From Pyropia yezoensis (lineage: Eukaryota > Rhodophyta > Bangiophyceae > Bangiales > Bangiaceae): DNA of 64,000 bases. The stretch spans positions 5,082,882 through 5,146,881 of the forward strand of contig CM020618.1 of the NCBI GenBank assembly GCA_009829735.1, in the 5' to 3' direction. The translations under genes were made by a program, and so were the position numbers. The notes under the pieces are model-generated. The model saw nothing but the letters and a program-made list of their open reading frames with translations, was not told where the DNA came from and did no database searches. Numbering within the stretch: the stretch's first letter is position 1; every line of letters begins with the position of its first letter. Positions 40,015 through 50,310 of this stretch are shown piece by piece.

Positions 40015-42030
40015 ACCGGATTTTCCGGTCACGGCACCGGGGGTGGGCACCCCGGTGTCGGTAGGCGATCAAGCCCAGGCGGGCCCAGACCCCGGGGTTC
40101 CGCCTTCTGCGCGTGTCCGCAGCCGGTTGGAGGGCTGGCGGCGGATAGGGGCAAGTCCCTGGGTCGTCGACACGCTGACCCAGGGCATCTACCTTCCTTG
40201 GACGCGCACCCCTCCCCGCTTGCGGAGCAAAAGGTACGCGGTGGCCCCGGCCGACAAGGACTACCTGGAGAATGAGAGTGTGCGCGGGCTGCTGCGCGGC
40301 TTTTACCGGGAGCTGACGGCGGAGGAGGCCGCTCAGGCCCACTGCATCGTAGGCGCGTTCGTGGTCACGTCGGCGGGCAAGCAGCGGATGTTAATCGACT
40401 ACCGTCACCCCAACGCCTACCTGGCCGACAGGCGGTCCAAGTACGAGTCGTTGTTCGACCTGGCGCCGCAATTGCGGCCGGGGGACGCGTTGCTTTCGTG
40501 GGATACATCGGACGCGTTTTTTTCCACCTGGAGATCAGGCCGGCGGACCGCAAGTTCCTGTGCTTTACGGCGGTGGGGCGGGTGTTCGAACCCATCGGGA
40601 TGCCGTTCGGTCTGCGGCTGGCGCCGTGCTACTGGACCAAGGTGTGCCGGCCGGCGGTAGCCGAGCTGAGGCGACTGGGGTTTCGCATTGTTGCTTACGT
40701 GGACGACTTTGGCGGGGCTCCCCCGTCGGCGCCCGACCAAGCGGCGGCAAAGGACGACGCGCTGGCGGGCGGCGACGTGGCGCGGGACCTGCTGGCCATC
40801 TTGGGGCTCAGCCTCCACCTGCACAAGGATGTGTGGGACGGCCCCACCGCGTTTCCTTCGTTGGGCCCCGTGGTGGACACGGCATGGGGCCTCTTCATTC
40901 TGAAGCCCAACCGTGCAACCAAGATTATGGCGGCAGTCGCCGGCGTCCTGAGGCGGGCGGCACACCACCGACGATGGGTGAAGGCCCGCTCGCTGCGCCG
41001 CCTCTTCGGGCTTGCCGTCTCGTCCTCCCTGTCCGTCACGTCGGCGAGGTTCCACCTTCGGTCGCTGTACTCCACCCTCGGCGGCACCCGTACGGGCTGC
41101 GTTCGTTTGACTCACCAGGACTTACGGGACCTGGGGTGGTGGGCGGCGCTCACCACGCACGCCGGGCTCGGACGCACTCTTTGGCCTCTCGCTTTTACCC
41201 ATACGATGCACACCGACGCGAGTCTGTCGGGGTGGGGGGCCGTTCTGGACAACGCGACGCTGGCCAGGGGCTTCCATGCGCCCGTCTAACGTAGAGCTCA
41301 TATCAACCTTTTGGAGCTGGTGACGGTCCGCCTGGGGCTGGAGAGCGACCGGCGTTTTTTGTCGCGGCGCGACACGTGGCTGTTGCTCAAGTCAGACTCG
41401 ACCGTTACGGTGGGTGCCGTCAACGCAATGGCGTCCAAATCGCCCACGATTATGGAGGTTCTGCGGCGGTTGCACGCCCGCTGCCTTGCGTGGGGAATTC
41501 ACATACGCGCGGAGCACCTCCCCAGCGCCGTAAGCGCCTACGCGGATCGTCTAAGCCGGGAAGGGGACTCGACCGACTGGACGTTGTCTGCAGCAGCATT
41601 CCAGGATCTCGAAGGGCGCTTTGGCCCTCACACCGTAGACTAGTTTGCCTCGGCCAACAACGCGCGGAGCGGCCGGTTTTACGCCAAGTACTGGTCTCCG
41701 GGTTGCGAGAGAGTAAATGCGTCGAAACACGACTGGCGTGGGGAGAACGGGTGGGCCAATCCCCCTTTCAGCTTGATATCGGCGGTGGTGGATAGGGCCA
41801 TCCGCTCCAGCTGCGCCCTCACACTCGTGGCGCCTCGCTGGCAGGCGCAACCTTGGTACTGGCGCGCGGCAGAGGCGTGCACCTACTATTGGCGGCTGCC
41901 CGAGACTGGGGCGCGCTTCCGCCACGGGGCCGGCGCCAGGGAGGAGCTCAAGCCACCGTGGGGCGTGGACGTTTTCCGCTTCTCGGGCGCCGAGCCGAGG
42001 AGCCCGCCGCCCCAAGCTTCGACCGCCTAG
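40013..42030 (+). pseudogene. DIRS-type reverse transcriptase-RNase H with inactivating breaks
   Basis: The first part (40013 to about 40510) contains QRMLIDYRHPNAYLADRRSK and LSWDTSDAFF. The phase then changes at a T7 run (about 40516-40522) and continues with GMPFGLRLAPCYWTKVCRPA and the catalytic YVDD box in RIVAYVDDFGGAP. RNase H shows HTDASLSGWGAVL, then, after an in-frame TAA (41287-41289), HINLLELVTVRLGLE. A second in-frame TAG (41641-41643) precedes FASANNARSGRFYAKYWSPG and NPPFSLISAVVD, the conserved segment that follows RNase H in DIRS-type elements. One frameshift and two nonsense codons make this copy inactive. The YVDD environment and the HIN..E motif separate it from Ty3/gypsy. 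Confidence 0.8.
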
Positions 42031-42485
42031 TGGTGAAGCACGCCGGCCGTCACCTGGGTGCCCACGATGGTGCCCAACGCGCCTGCGCCCTCCTCTCGGC
42101 CGCCTACACTGACAACACCAAGCGGACATACATGGCCGCCTGGGACCGCTTCGCCGCCTACTGCCACGAGGAGAACCTGTGCGCCCTACCCGCCCACTAC
42201 ACGACAGTGGCGGGCTACGTGGGGCGGGCGCACGCGCGTGGCACCGTGTCTGCCTCTTCCGTGGGTACTTACCTTTCCCTCATGGACACCATCCACGAGC
42301 TGGAGGGCTATGAGCCCCCCAAGGCCCACCCCATCTTTCAGCGGTTGCGCAAAGGTTACCTGCGCTTAACCGCAGCGGGGGCGGGCGCCATGCCCGAGTA
42401 TTTGAGGCCGCTGCCGGCTACCATCTTCCACAAAATCTTAATGTTGGGCGTTGCTAAGCGGACACCCGAACCGAATTTGGTTTGA
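42000..42485 (+). pseudogene. Tyrosine-recombinase N-terminal domain fragment (DIRS-type)
   Basis: The frame encodes SAAYTDNTKRTYMAAWDRFA and helices through RAHARGTVSASSVGTYLSLM to HPIFQRLRKGYLRLTA. This is the core-binding (SAM-like) fold that precedes the catalytic domain in tyrosine recombinases of DIRS elements and crypton-like families. The frame ends at 42485 without the catalytic R...HxxR...Y residues, so the integrating enzyme is truncated. Confidence 0.7.
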
Positions 42486-43284
42486 ACCAGTCGAGCGTAA
42501 AGTCAAAAGATTGGCCGCGAGCGTACTTTTGAGCGTAGATCACTCACGCCTCCCTCAAGGTGGACATCAACGCACTACATCTACGGTGCTCAACCGGATG
42601 ATCGTCGGACGACCAGTTGGCCCCGTCCCCAGCGACTTGTGGACGACCGCCCAGCGGTGTCATCTTCCGCAACTTGGCCGCCTGCTTGCCACTTAAGATT
42701 GGAACGTCCTTGAGCCATGGTTGGCACCAATACAATCGAAGCACTAAATTAAATATCTAATAATAATTGATAAACAATCGATTAACCAGTTGGTGCTTTC
42801 CCGTTTTTTTTATATGTTTGTAATAAAATGATAGGTGAGCTCCCCTACCCCCCGCCCCTCTCCCCACTGCCCCGTATCCTGTTCGTTACATCATTAATTA
42901 CCCTGCCACGCCAAAGAGCAACACCAACCGCGGCCACACCGACAGCCTTGTGTTTGGTGCAGCAGACCTAGCGCTGCGCCACGATCCGTCGCTCATGCGC
43001 TAACTGCCACTTGTGCCTCCACTGCTGTACCTGACACCGCAGACTTCCTCACCGCCGCCTTCCCTGCCGACGCATTCGTCTGCTCCACCGAGGGAAATAA
43101 GCCGATTTAAATGTGCATTCCATTTCGGTAAACAGACGACTTCCTTTTCTTTGGCTTTTTTTCTCAGTTAGATGCACCACTGGATCGGGCTTTTCGAGAG
43201 CAAGCTGCGGAGCTCATTTTCCCCAAAGTGCAGTGAATCCAACAAGCATCCCCCAGTGCAAGCTGTTTTTGACACTTTTGCTTA
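42486..43284. other. Non-coding stretch left of the Harbinger element
   Basis: AT-richer sequence (tatctaataataattgataa near 42753, then a C-rich patch near 42846) with no gene. It would contain the lost 3' end of the DIRS element and the left flank of the Harbinger insertion, ending in the TTA target copy at 43282-43284. Confidence 0.5.
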
Positions 43285-43301
43285 GGGCACGTCTTCACGG
43301 C
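43285..43301 (+). repeat. Left terminal inverted repeat of the Harbinger element
   Basis: GGGCACGTCTTCACGGC, preceded by TTA at 43282-43284. A second end-like sequence, GGGCGTGTCTCAGAC, begins at 43309. Confidence 0.7.
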
Positions 43302-43834
43302 GGAACTCGGGCGTGTCTCAGACAAAAAACAGAGGCAGAGAGCTTTCTTATTGGTTAGAAGAGGAAACATGCTTCGCTCACTCGATGAGCCGGGCGTCTG
43401 GGGCACAAGAACTTACTCAGACATTTTCAAGTAAAACGAGTTGCAGACATGCCTCGTTTGTGGTCGGAAATGCAGTGTGCTTTTCCGACCACAAAAAAAA
43501 CTCGCCGTCGCCGCAAAACAAGATCCGCAAGGGCGGACGAGAGAATCCATTTGGGGCTCTCCGAGCCTCCAGCCTCCTGCCGTCCACAGACAGATCACGA
43601 TCTGCGAGGCGCGCTGCAGCCCGTGGTCTCGCCCCTCCAGCCCACTCGAAGCGCGAGAGCGGTCCGGGCTCCCAACAGCGTGGCTCCGTTTCGAGGTGCC
43701 CCCAACCATCCAGGCGTGACCCCTGTCATCACTCCCAGCTTCACGTCCCAGTCATCATCCTCCCTTCTCATTCTCTTCTGTTGCGTTGCTGTTTTGTTGT
43801 GCACCGCCACCACCGCCCTAACCCCCCACCAACG

Positions 43835-45316
43835 ATGAACGCTACCACTTCTCCTGGCTTGGCGGCGCAAGCTCCGACACCTACTGCGCCCGCCAACGAG
43901 GCTGCGGCGACCACGGGCCTCCCTGGGATTCCGGCGCTACCGGTCGATTCCGGTCCCGACACTCTCCCGGCGCCGAGGCCAGGTATTGACTTCGCTAAGG
44001 CCGAGCTCTACCTATCGCGGCTCTCGTCCATGGACCTTCGCCAAGTGCTACGTGTCCTCAGGATCAAGGGCAAGATGGGCGCCCCTGTCAAAGAGAAGCG
44101 ATCCAGTGCCCTGGAGATGATGCGCGCGAGGGACATGGGCGACGAGGAGGTCGAGGCGTTGGTGGACGACTTGGACATCGAGTCGGCCAGCGCGCACTCT
44201 GGCCTGGCTCCGAGGACCTTGAGCAGCCTGCTCACGGTGGTCCCTGCAGCCTCCTCACCCGCCCCGCCGCCGACTGCGGACGGTGCTGTCCCTGCTGTCA
44301 GCAACGGCCTCGCGGTGGGGACCAGATGGGCGGCTGACACAGCATCCAGCAGTATGGCGATTGGCGGGGCGTCTGGAGCGCAAGGAGGCTCGGCCAATCC
44401 GTTAGGGCGGCCCCCACAAATTCCTCGGGGCTCTACAACGGGGATTCGTGGGGCGAACCCTGGCCCGAGCAGGCGGGCTTCCCAATCCCCGTCAGTTCCG
44501 GCCGCAGCCGAGCCCGGGCGCGCGGCTGGCGCGAGGGAGCCCGAATTTACGGCAAATGACGTCGCACGACTTTTTCACGTTGAGTGTGATCCAATGCACA
44601 AGGACGCTTTGCGAAAGGCTAACCAGCCCATGTCAAGGGCGGACCTCGACAGGGAGCATGTGAGCTTGTGGACCTCCGTTCTCGGCCCCCTCTACAACCG
44701 CGAGTCCTACCGCCCTGAGCCCCCCGCACTGATTGACGGAATGATGGACGTCGACCTGCGGGGGATGGACCCGAGCAAGCACTCCGGCCAACGTGACCCC
44801 TCCAAGCTGGAGGGTCATTATCGCACCTTGCGGTCGCTGTACACCGTCGCAGTTGCAAACTACACGAGGTCGGGCCAGAACGAGCCCGTTTTCAAGAGCT
44901 TTGTCAGAGGCGACCACCGGCTACTTTATATTCACTGTTTGCTGAAAGGGAGTGACGCGGCCGACTTTGTTCTCCGCACAGTTCCTACCGGTGCGCAGTG
45001 CGAGGTTGGCTTGCCCAACCGCACCCGCGTCGAAGACACGGAGCCAACCCCTGCCAAACGCGCCAAGGTCGCCCACGTCGCTGTCCTAGGACTGAGCGGT
45101 CTGACCAGCGCGCTGGCTGGCTTCGCAAAGGCTATGGCGCCGGCAAGCTCTGCCGGTACGACAGCCGCAGAGATATATGACAACGCCGAGTCCATTGGGG
45201 CGGTCACGAAGCAGCTACGGGCCGCTCGCCAAGATCTTCTTGCCGACCCGACGGATGAGATTGCCGCCCGCGTTGTGAAGCACTTAGAGTTGCAAGTGTC
45301 AAAGCTGCTTGGGTGA
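43835..45316 (+). CDS. Harbinger companion protein, not obviously Myb-like
   Basis: The frame is open from 43313, but ATG 43835 (MNATTSPGLAAQ) follows a C/T-rich leader and gives 493 residues. The N-terminus is Pro/Ala-rich. Residues about 55-100 (YLSRLSSMDLRQVLRVLRIK and onward to DMGDEEVEALVDDLD) form helices that could be a SAP-like DNA-binding module (weak). The C-terminal third is helical (FKSFVRGDHRLLYIHCLLKG, LTSALAGFAKAMAPASSAGT). The second gene of Harbinger elements usually encodes a Myb/SANT protein that helps transposase enter the nucleus and bind the ends. I see no tryptophan-spaced Myb repeat. A basic KRAKVAH patch could be a localisation signal. It is convergent with the transposase, the stops being 233 bases apart. 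Confidence 0.6.
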   Translation: MNATTSPGLAAQAPTPTAPANEAAATTGLPGIPALPVDSGPDTLPAPRPGIDFAKAELYLSRLSSMDLRQVLRVLRIKGKMGAPVKEKRSSALEMMRARDMGDEEVEALVDDLDIESASAHSGLAPRTLSSLLTVVPAASSPAPPPTADGAVPAVSNGLAVGTRWAADTASSSMAIGGASGAQGGSANPLGRPPQIPRGSTTGIRGANPGPSRRASQSPSVPAAAEPGRAAGAREPEFTANDVARLFHVECDPMHKDALRKANQPMSRADLDREHVSLWTSVLGPLYNRESYRPEPPALIDGMMDVDLRGMDPSKHSGQRDPSKLEGHYRTLRSLYTVAVANYTRSGQNEPVFKSFVRGDHRLLYIHCLLKGSDAADFVLRTVPTGAQCEVGLPNRTRVEDTEPTPAKRAKVAHVAVLGLSGLTSALAGFAKAMAPASSAGTTAAEIYDNAESIGAVTKQLRAARQDLLADPTDEIAARVVKHLELQVSKLLG

Positions 45317-45549
45317 GAGTAAAGTTGGAGCCTAATATATTTTTTCCACGCTCGAGTTGAGGTGGGACAGGGAGCGAGCCGTCGCGCACGGCGCCCGACG
45401 TCCATGATGCATGATAAACCAGCACACCGTGTGCTGGTAGCTTCCCCAAGAAGACGGGCGAGCGACCATATTGTCAACTGTTTGTTTACTATTTCTCATC
45501 GCGGCAGATGATGTGGTCTCCGTGCTTCACTCAAAAAAAAAGAGCTTCA

Positions 45550-47012
45550 TTAGGCAGGCCTACGGACCTGGTTCACCTTAAGAAACCTGGTCATAGCCAC
45601 GCGGAGAGGGCACTTCTCTCCATCCCTACGACGATGTCGCAGTCTTGTGTCGTTGTCATGTCGATCCTGGAACAGCACTTCCCCAGACCCGCCAACCGTG
45701 TCATCTTGTAAGACCGGTGGAACAGCGCTGCTCCGGTCAATGAGAAAGTTATGGAGCTTGGCACAAACGCGAATCGATCGGGTAGCCGTGGGAAGAGAGA
45801 AGAGAATAGGCTTCCACAGGATGCCCCACCGGCCCACGAGCTGCCCAAATGTCTGCTCGACAAAAATCCGAGCAGATGACTGGTAGTAGTTAAAAGAGTC
45901 TCGCTCCCACGGCAGGTTGCGTCCCGGCCACGGTGTCAATACTCTCCTCCCAGCCACGTACGCGTCGTCTGCAGCTACCCAGTATCCGTCGGGCAGTGAA
46001 CCGTCCTCAGCCAGGTGCCTGGAGAGACCGCTCGCGGAAAAGGCGTCGCTGTCGTGGCATGATCCCGTTGCAATCGCCGACAAAAACTGCACCTTAAAGT
46101 CTGCACCTACAGCGGCCTGCACGTTCACAGCGAAGAAACCCTTCCTGTTGTAGTACGCAATCGGATTGGGTGCATCGCGTACAGATGGCCGCCGGATGCG
46201 GACAGCCAGGCCATCGATGGCGGACACGCAGCCGCGCAGTGGGTTGCGCCCGTCACGTGCGAAAAGATGACTCTGTCGGTCAAAGTCCGATTGGGTTGTG
46301 GGGAATAAAATGTTGTTTAGCTCAGGTGTGCAATCCAACACGTTGAGAACCTTCGCATAGTAGCAAGATAAATGAAAACGTCGACTAGTTAGAACATCCT
46401 CCATGATACCTGCCTCAGGGTACTGCTCGCGCAGCACAGCTTGTAAGCCCCACATATGAAAGACACACGCATACCGATGCAGCACAGCACATTCCGTGCA
46501 CCATCCCCCCCACGCCACCGCACGGCATACCCGGACACACATACCTGATGAAACACATCAAAGACGGTGCACCGTCCCAACCCAAAGGCCAGCATGCAGT
46601 CCAGGTACGACGCCCCAGCCAGCAATCGAAGCGCCAGCGCCAGTCGACAGTCGGCGGGGATAGGCTGGCCCGCCGCCAGTATAGCCATAGCATGATTAGT
46701 CCGCAACCCATCTCTCACCAGCTCCAGTAATGCATTAAAGTCGTTGCGCTCCATCCGGAAGAGAAGACGAAAGTCGTTGTCTGATAGGGCCTTGAGAGTG
46801 TCTGACATGCCCAGACGTGACCGCCGGCCGATCCCAGTATTGCGGGGACGCGGCACCGCCATCGCAACAGCATTGCTAAGAACATCAACTGCAGCTGTCA
46901 CGGTCACCAGCGCAGCAAACCTGGCAGCGGCTGACGGTCGCATCCGAGCGTTGCGGCCGATCGTTTTCCGGGGCACGCCCCGAAGGGAACCAGGTCCAGA
47001 GCCAGGAGGCAT
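45550..47012 (-). CDS. PIF/Harbinger transposase (DDE superfamily), one probable intron
   Basis: Exon 1 runs from ATG 47012-47010 to 46545 and encodes DNA-binding-type helices (LFRMERNDFNALLELVRDGL; LALRLLAGASYLDCMLAFGL). It ends in CAG before GTATGTG. The phase is kept if the intron runs from 46544 to 46423, ending GCGCGAGCAG, a 122-base GT-AG intron. Exon 2 then begins YPEAGIMEDVLTSRRFHLSC. Catalytic motifs: AIDGLAVRI (first Asp, about 46215), AADDAYVAGRRVLTPW (second Asp, about 45967) and FVEQTFGQLVGRWGIL (Glu, about 45855), followed by CAKLHNFLIDRS, all typical of DDE_Tnp_4. The frame has no stop or shift. The stop is TAA at 45550-45552. Function: excision and insertion of the element. 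Confidence 0.85.
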
Positions 47013-47920
47013 ACTCCAAAAAGAAAGAGCTTTTCTGTTGAGTCATAAGTGGACGAGCACAGAGAGACACGCGAGCAGATATGAGTTGAAGAGGACACAC
47101 AAAACATCAGCAAAATTAGAGTTCGAGAAAGATTCACGGCGTGGCGGTACGCGTCAGTATGAACACGCTAGGTCGTCTCCAGCCCAACATGACGCAACGG
47201 CGGCGGTCAAGAACACGCCAAGCACATAAATAAGGCATGGAGAACGTACACTGGTGCTGAGTTGCGAAAAAAAAAAACTCGTGGCTTGACGCAGCAGAGA
47301 GTCTTGACGAGACGCGTGCTCGGGCAGGGCACGGGTGGTAGATCACCGTGGGAGCAGGCTTGACAGCACGTCCGAGGGAGAGGGAAAGAGCACGCAATGA
47401 CCAACGGCGCGGTGACTGTGGGGGGGGAAAAACGGAGTCGATCGGTGGGGTAGAAGTGATCAATCAGTGAGAGGGATCGGGGAGGTGGGGGCGGGGGGCG
47501 GGGGAGGGGGGGGGGGGGGGGGGGGGGGGGATCTGGGAGGTGGGGGAGGGGGGGGGGGGACGGGGGGGGACGGGGGGGGGGGAGGGAGTGCCACGCGGGG
47601 GTGGCCCTGGGGCTGCGGAAGTACGCCAAGGTGACAGGAGAGACGGTCCGGCCGTGGGAGGATTGTCCCTCGCGTAGATCACCAGCGGCTACACACTGAC
47701 GTGGAAGAATACCGGTCCGAGGAGAAGAACGAGCTCGTCGTGAGGGGCGAGCACGGGCACCGGACCGGACGGTGTGGTGTCCCTCGTTGTGGACCCGTGA
47801 TGTGTGCGCGCGGCCGCAGGCACGCCGTCTCTCCTCGCGCAATCGTGGTGTGCAAGAAGGTAGCCCACCCCTCGCCGTCGTATCTCCCAGTCACCAACGA
47901 TTGCTCGTGCACGTTGTCTA

Positions 47921-48020
47921 GTCGTCAAGACAGGGCGTGTCTGGCTGCGTGCGCCCACGGAATTACAGCCTGTGTTTTGTGCATTCGCAGACACTTTCCA
48001 GATGTCGTCAAGACACGCCC
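47921..48020. repeat. Subterminal direct and inverted repeats at the right Harbinger end
   Basis: GTCGTCAAGACA occurs at 47921-47932 and again at 48004-48015. GGGCGTGTCT at 47933-47942 is the exact inverse of AGACACGCCC at 48011-48020. The right end therefore contains an inner copy of the terminus about 80 bases inside, probably a transposase-binding arrangement or the trace of an aborted insertion. The neighbouring 47013-47920 has no gene besides a long G tract. Confidence 0.75.
48004..48020 (-). repeat. Right terminal inverted repeat of the Harbinger element
   Basis: GTCGTCAAGACACGCCC, followed by TTA at 48021-48023; 13 of 17 bases match the inverted left end at 43285-43301. Confidence 0.7.
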
Positions 48021-48327
48021 TTACCATAGAGAACAGTAAGAATGTGCAGACACTTTAGAGAAAGCAGGGGGGCTACTTCAACCAGACGCCTCTCAGACCC
48101 TGGTGTAGGCACCCAGCGTGGGGGTCGGGCGCAGGTCTGTGCCTAGTACACCAAGCGCGAGCTCAGAGACGCCTCCAGGACGGAGCCCACTCCAATTGTT
48201 TCTGATAGCTGTCAGCTTCCAGTCAGATCTCAAACATGGCGACTTGAGACGGCACTTTCTTGAAAGCTGGCAATCTCGGCTCGGGCGTGCTTAAAAAAAA
48301 CACGAGAATCCTATCGTCGCCCGCCAC

Positions 48328-48819
48328 ATGTGCTCCTGTAACCCGAAACGAGATGGTCGCGACGCCCTCACCGACGTGCGGGACGTGGCGGCGTTGCTGG
48401 CGGCGGCGCTGGGCAAGGGCCTCCGTGGGGAGGTTATCAACGCCACCTCCCCGCGGGGGGTGACGCTGGCGGGGGTGGTGGCGCTCGCCGCCGCCGCCGC
48501 GGGCGCCGACCCGGCAGCCGTCGCCGACCGGGTGGTGTGGTACCACCCGGCCGCCGCGGCGGCGGCGGTGGACGGGTTTGTGGCGAAAAATGCGTTTCCG
48601 TTTCGGCCGCGCCACTTTTTCGCCGACCCCGTGGCGGCGACCCCGACGGTGGCCAACGCCCTCGGCTGGCGGGCGGAGCACAGCGGAGATGCCGCGGGCC
48701 TGGCCGCCATGTTTGTCGACTGCCACGACAGCTTCTTGGCGCTCGGCCTGGACAAGCGGGTCGTGGACTACACGATGGACGATGCCATCCTAGCTGCTAT
48801 GGGGGGGGGTGGGGAATGA
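48328..48819 (+). pseudogene. C-terminal part of a CSP41-like (chloroplast stem-loop-binding) protein
   Basis: The frame from ATG 48328 encodes 163 residues. TDVRDVAALLAAALGKGLRG, then VINATSPRGVTLAGVV, KNAFPFRPRHFFADPVAA and LGLDKRVVDYTMDDAIL match the C-terminal half of CSP41, an atypical short-chain dehydrogenase/epimerase that binds plastid RNA. The N-terminal Rossmann half (about 200 residues with the nucleotide motif) is missing, and 48024-48327 has no matching code. This fragment therefore either lost its 5' half or is a 3' exon. The break lies about 300 bases from the right end of the Harbinger element, so transposon-associated rearrangement is plausible. The frame itself is clean, with no internal stop. 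Confidence 0.65.
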
Positions 48820-49904
48820 ATGGGGGGGGCGCTCCCAGGAGGAGGGATAAATGGGGGGTGGGGGGCAGCAAGGCCGGGGAGAGACGTGGTCATTGAGCCT
48901 GGAAGGCGCCGTGTGGACCGCTCTACTTTTGTGAGGCGGACGTGCCACTGCCAGTCCTGTCAGTCTGCTCTGGCCTGGAACAGCCTGTCTGCCTGTTTTT
49001 TTTAGCCTATCGAAGACTATCTTTTGCGGACGCCAGAGCGCGCGGCCGGGGGGTGGAGGAGAGAACAGCTCGCAACTATTACCCCACTTCCCGGGTGTCG
49101 CCCGCCTACGCCCGGCTACCACTGCAAGGCGGGGGCATTCTCCCCGCGTGCCAAGGCTGGCATTGCCTTCTACCTCGTCATTCCCACGGCGTTCAACAGC
49201 GCCACCCTGTATGATAGCCACTGCCGACCCCGAAGCGCCTGGTGCTGTGCTGCTGCGGCCGCCAGTGGGCGCCAGCCGCACCACCGCAGTGGGGCCGCAG
49301 CGCTGGGGCCACCACTCCGCACCGTAGCAGGACAACGCATGGCCACCAATTTCCAGCTAATGGGGGTTGGTCCCTGATTGGCCGCTTAAGCTTTATCGAG
49401 GGCAGCCCCCAAGGTCGTGACTTCAGCCGTGACTCAGCGCGATCACCTCCACGTGGGCTGGCCCCACCGCAGCGCACCAGCGTTCCGACACCGCGCGGGG
49501 GCATACATATGACAATGCGGGCGGACCTGCCCCGTCTGCTCTCGGGAGAACCACCCTCGAGCACGGGGAGGTCAAAGAGTGCCGGCCAGCAGGGGCCCGC
49601 GCGCGTGGCTCTTCCGCGTGAACGACACATGGGCGTGTGTCAGCAGATGCTGCTAGACGTCACCTCACCTTTGCCATCCCCAAACGTAGCGTGGAACAGC
49701 CAGTCAAGTCGAGTGCCAGCTTGCAACGGGGGTGCGAGGGGTGGGGGCGAGGTGGTTGGGCCTGCCTTCCTGTTGGTGTCGGCCTCGTGCTGCCCCCCTG
49801 CACTGGACGGGGTGGTTGGCCGGAGGCGGACTGCTGGCGGGTTGAGGTACCATCATCCGGCATCGGTCGAGTGCACCGTTTCCCGCGGCCGTAGCCGATG
49901 TGAG
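48820..49904. other. Intergenic region, no gene seen
   Basis: GC-rich sequence between the CSP41 fragment and the small secreted protein. Open frames (for example 49242-50057) have Arg/Pro/Ser-dominated translations without a recognisable pattern. The region probably contains the upstream control sequences of the 50083 gene. Confidence 0.35.
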
Positions 49905-49910
49905 TATAAG
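49905..49910 (+). promoter_or_regulatory. TATA-like box of the small secreted protein gene
   Basis: TATAAG in the context gtgagtataagaggg, about 175 bases before the ATG at 50083. A C/T-rich leader follows (near 49980-50030). Position and sequence fit a core promoter; not tested. Confidence 0.45.
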
Positions 49911-50082
49911 AGGGCACTTGCCGTCATCCCCTCTGGTAGGAACGACCGTGCCATCCACCATCAGACTCCTCAAGCATTCTCTCATCCCTGCTCCCTCCCC
50001 TCCCCCCCTACCGAGCCACAAGATCCACTCTGCCTGCATCCCCCGTCCTCTGTGTAGCGCGCCCGTAACGACCTCAACCACC

Positions 50083-50310
50083 ATGGCTGTTGGCGGCATG
50101 GCTGGGGCGCCCAAGCTTCTTGCCCTCCTGCTGCTGGCGCTGCTCGTTGCGGTGGTGGCGTCCCCGTCGTCGGCAGACGCGTTTGAGTGCAAGGGCTGCT
50201 ACTTTGCGCTCCGCCACTGTGAGCAGTCGTGCATTGGCGGCCCAGACGAGCACAAGTGCCTCGGCTTTTGCCAAAACGATTTTCGCGCATGCGAGGCCGT
50301 CTACTGCTAG
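50083..50310 (+). CDS. Small secreted eight-cysteine protein
   Basis: ATG 50083 is in strong context (ACCACCATGG) and begins 75 residues. A short N-terminus and a hydrophobic core (LLALLLLALLVAVVA) ending SSADA form a clear signal peptide. The mature part of about 40 residues has eight cysteines, spaced C-X2-C-X6-C-X3-C-X8-C-X3-C-X6-C-X4-C, ending in Cys at the C-terminus. Four disulphides in so short a chain suggest a compact extracellular or wall-associated peptide. I do not recognise the family. Roles such as defence peptide, metal binding or cell-wall protein are possible but unsupported. An upstream in-frame ATG at about 49900 exists, but the start chosen here fits the signal peptide. 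Confidence 0.7.
   Translation: MAVGGMAGAPKLLALLLLALLVAVVASPSSADAFECKGCYFALRHCEQSCIGGPDEHKCLGFCQNDFRACEAVYC

Larger units (their letters stand above)
43285..48020. mobile_element. PIF/Harbinger DNA transposon with two convergent genes
   Basis: The left end GGGCACGTCTTCACGGC (43285-43301) is a 13-of-17 inverted match to the right end GTCGTCAAGACACGCCC (48004-48020). Both are flanked by TTA (43282-43284 and 48021-48023), the target duplication typical of PIF/Harbinger. The 4.7 kb between holds a companion gene on plus (43835-45316) and a DDE transposase on minus (47012-45550), the usual two-gene content. The transposase frame is intact, so the element may be recent. Between the transposase start and the right end lie a G-rich tract (about 47480-47585) and repeated end-like sequences. 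Confidence 0.8.

Noticed and set aside
49242-50057. 271-codon plus-strand frame before the small secreted protein
   Set aside because: No domain, biased composition, and it overlaps the promoter and leader of the better supported gene.
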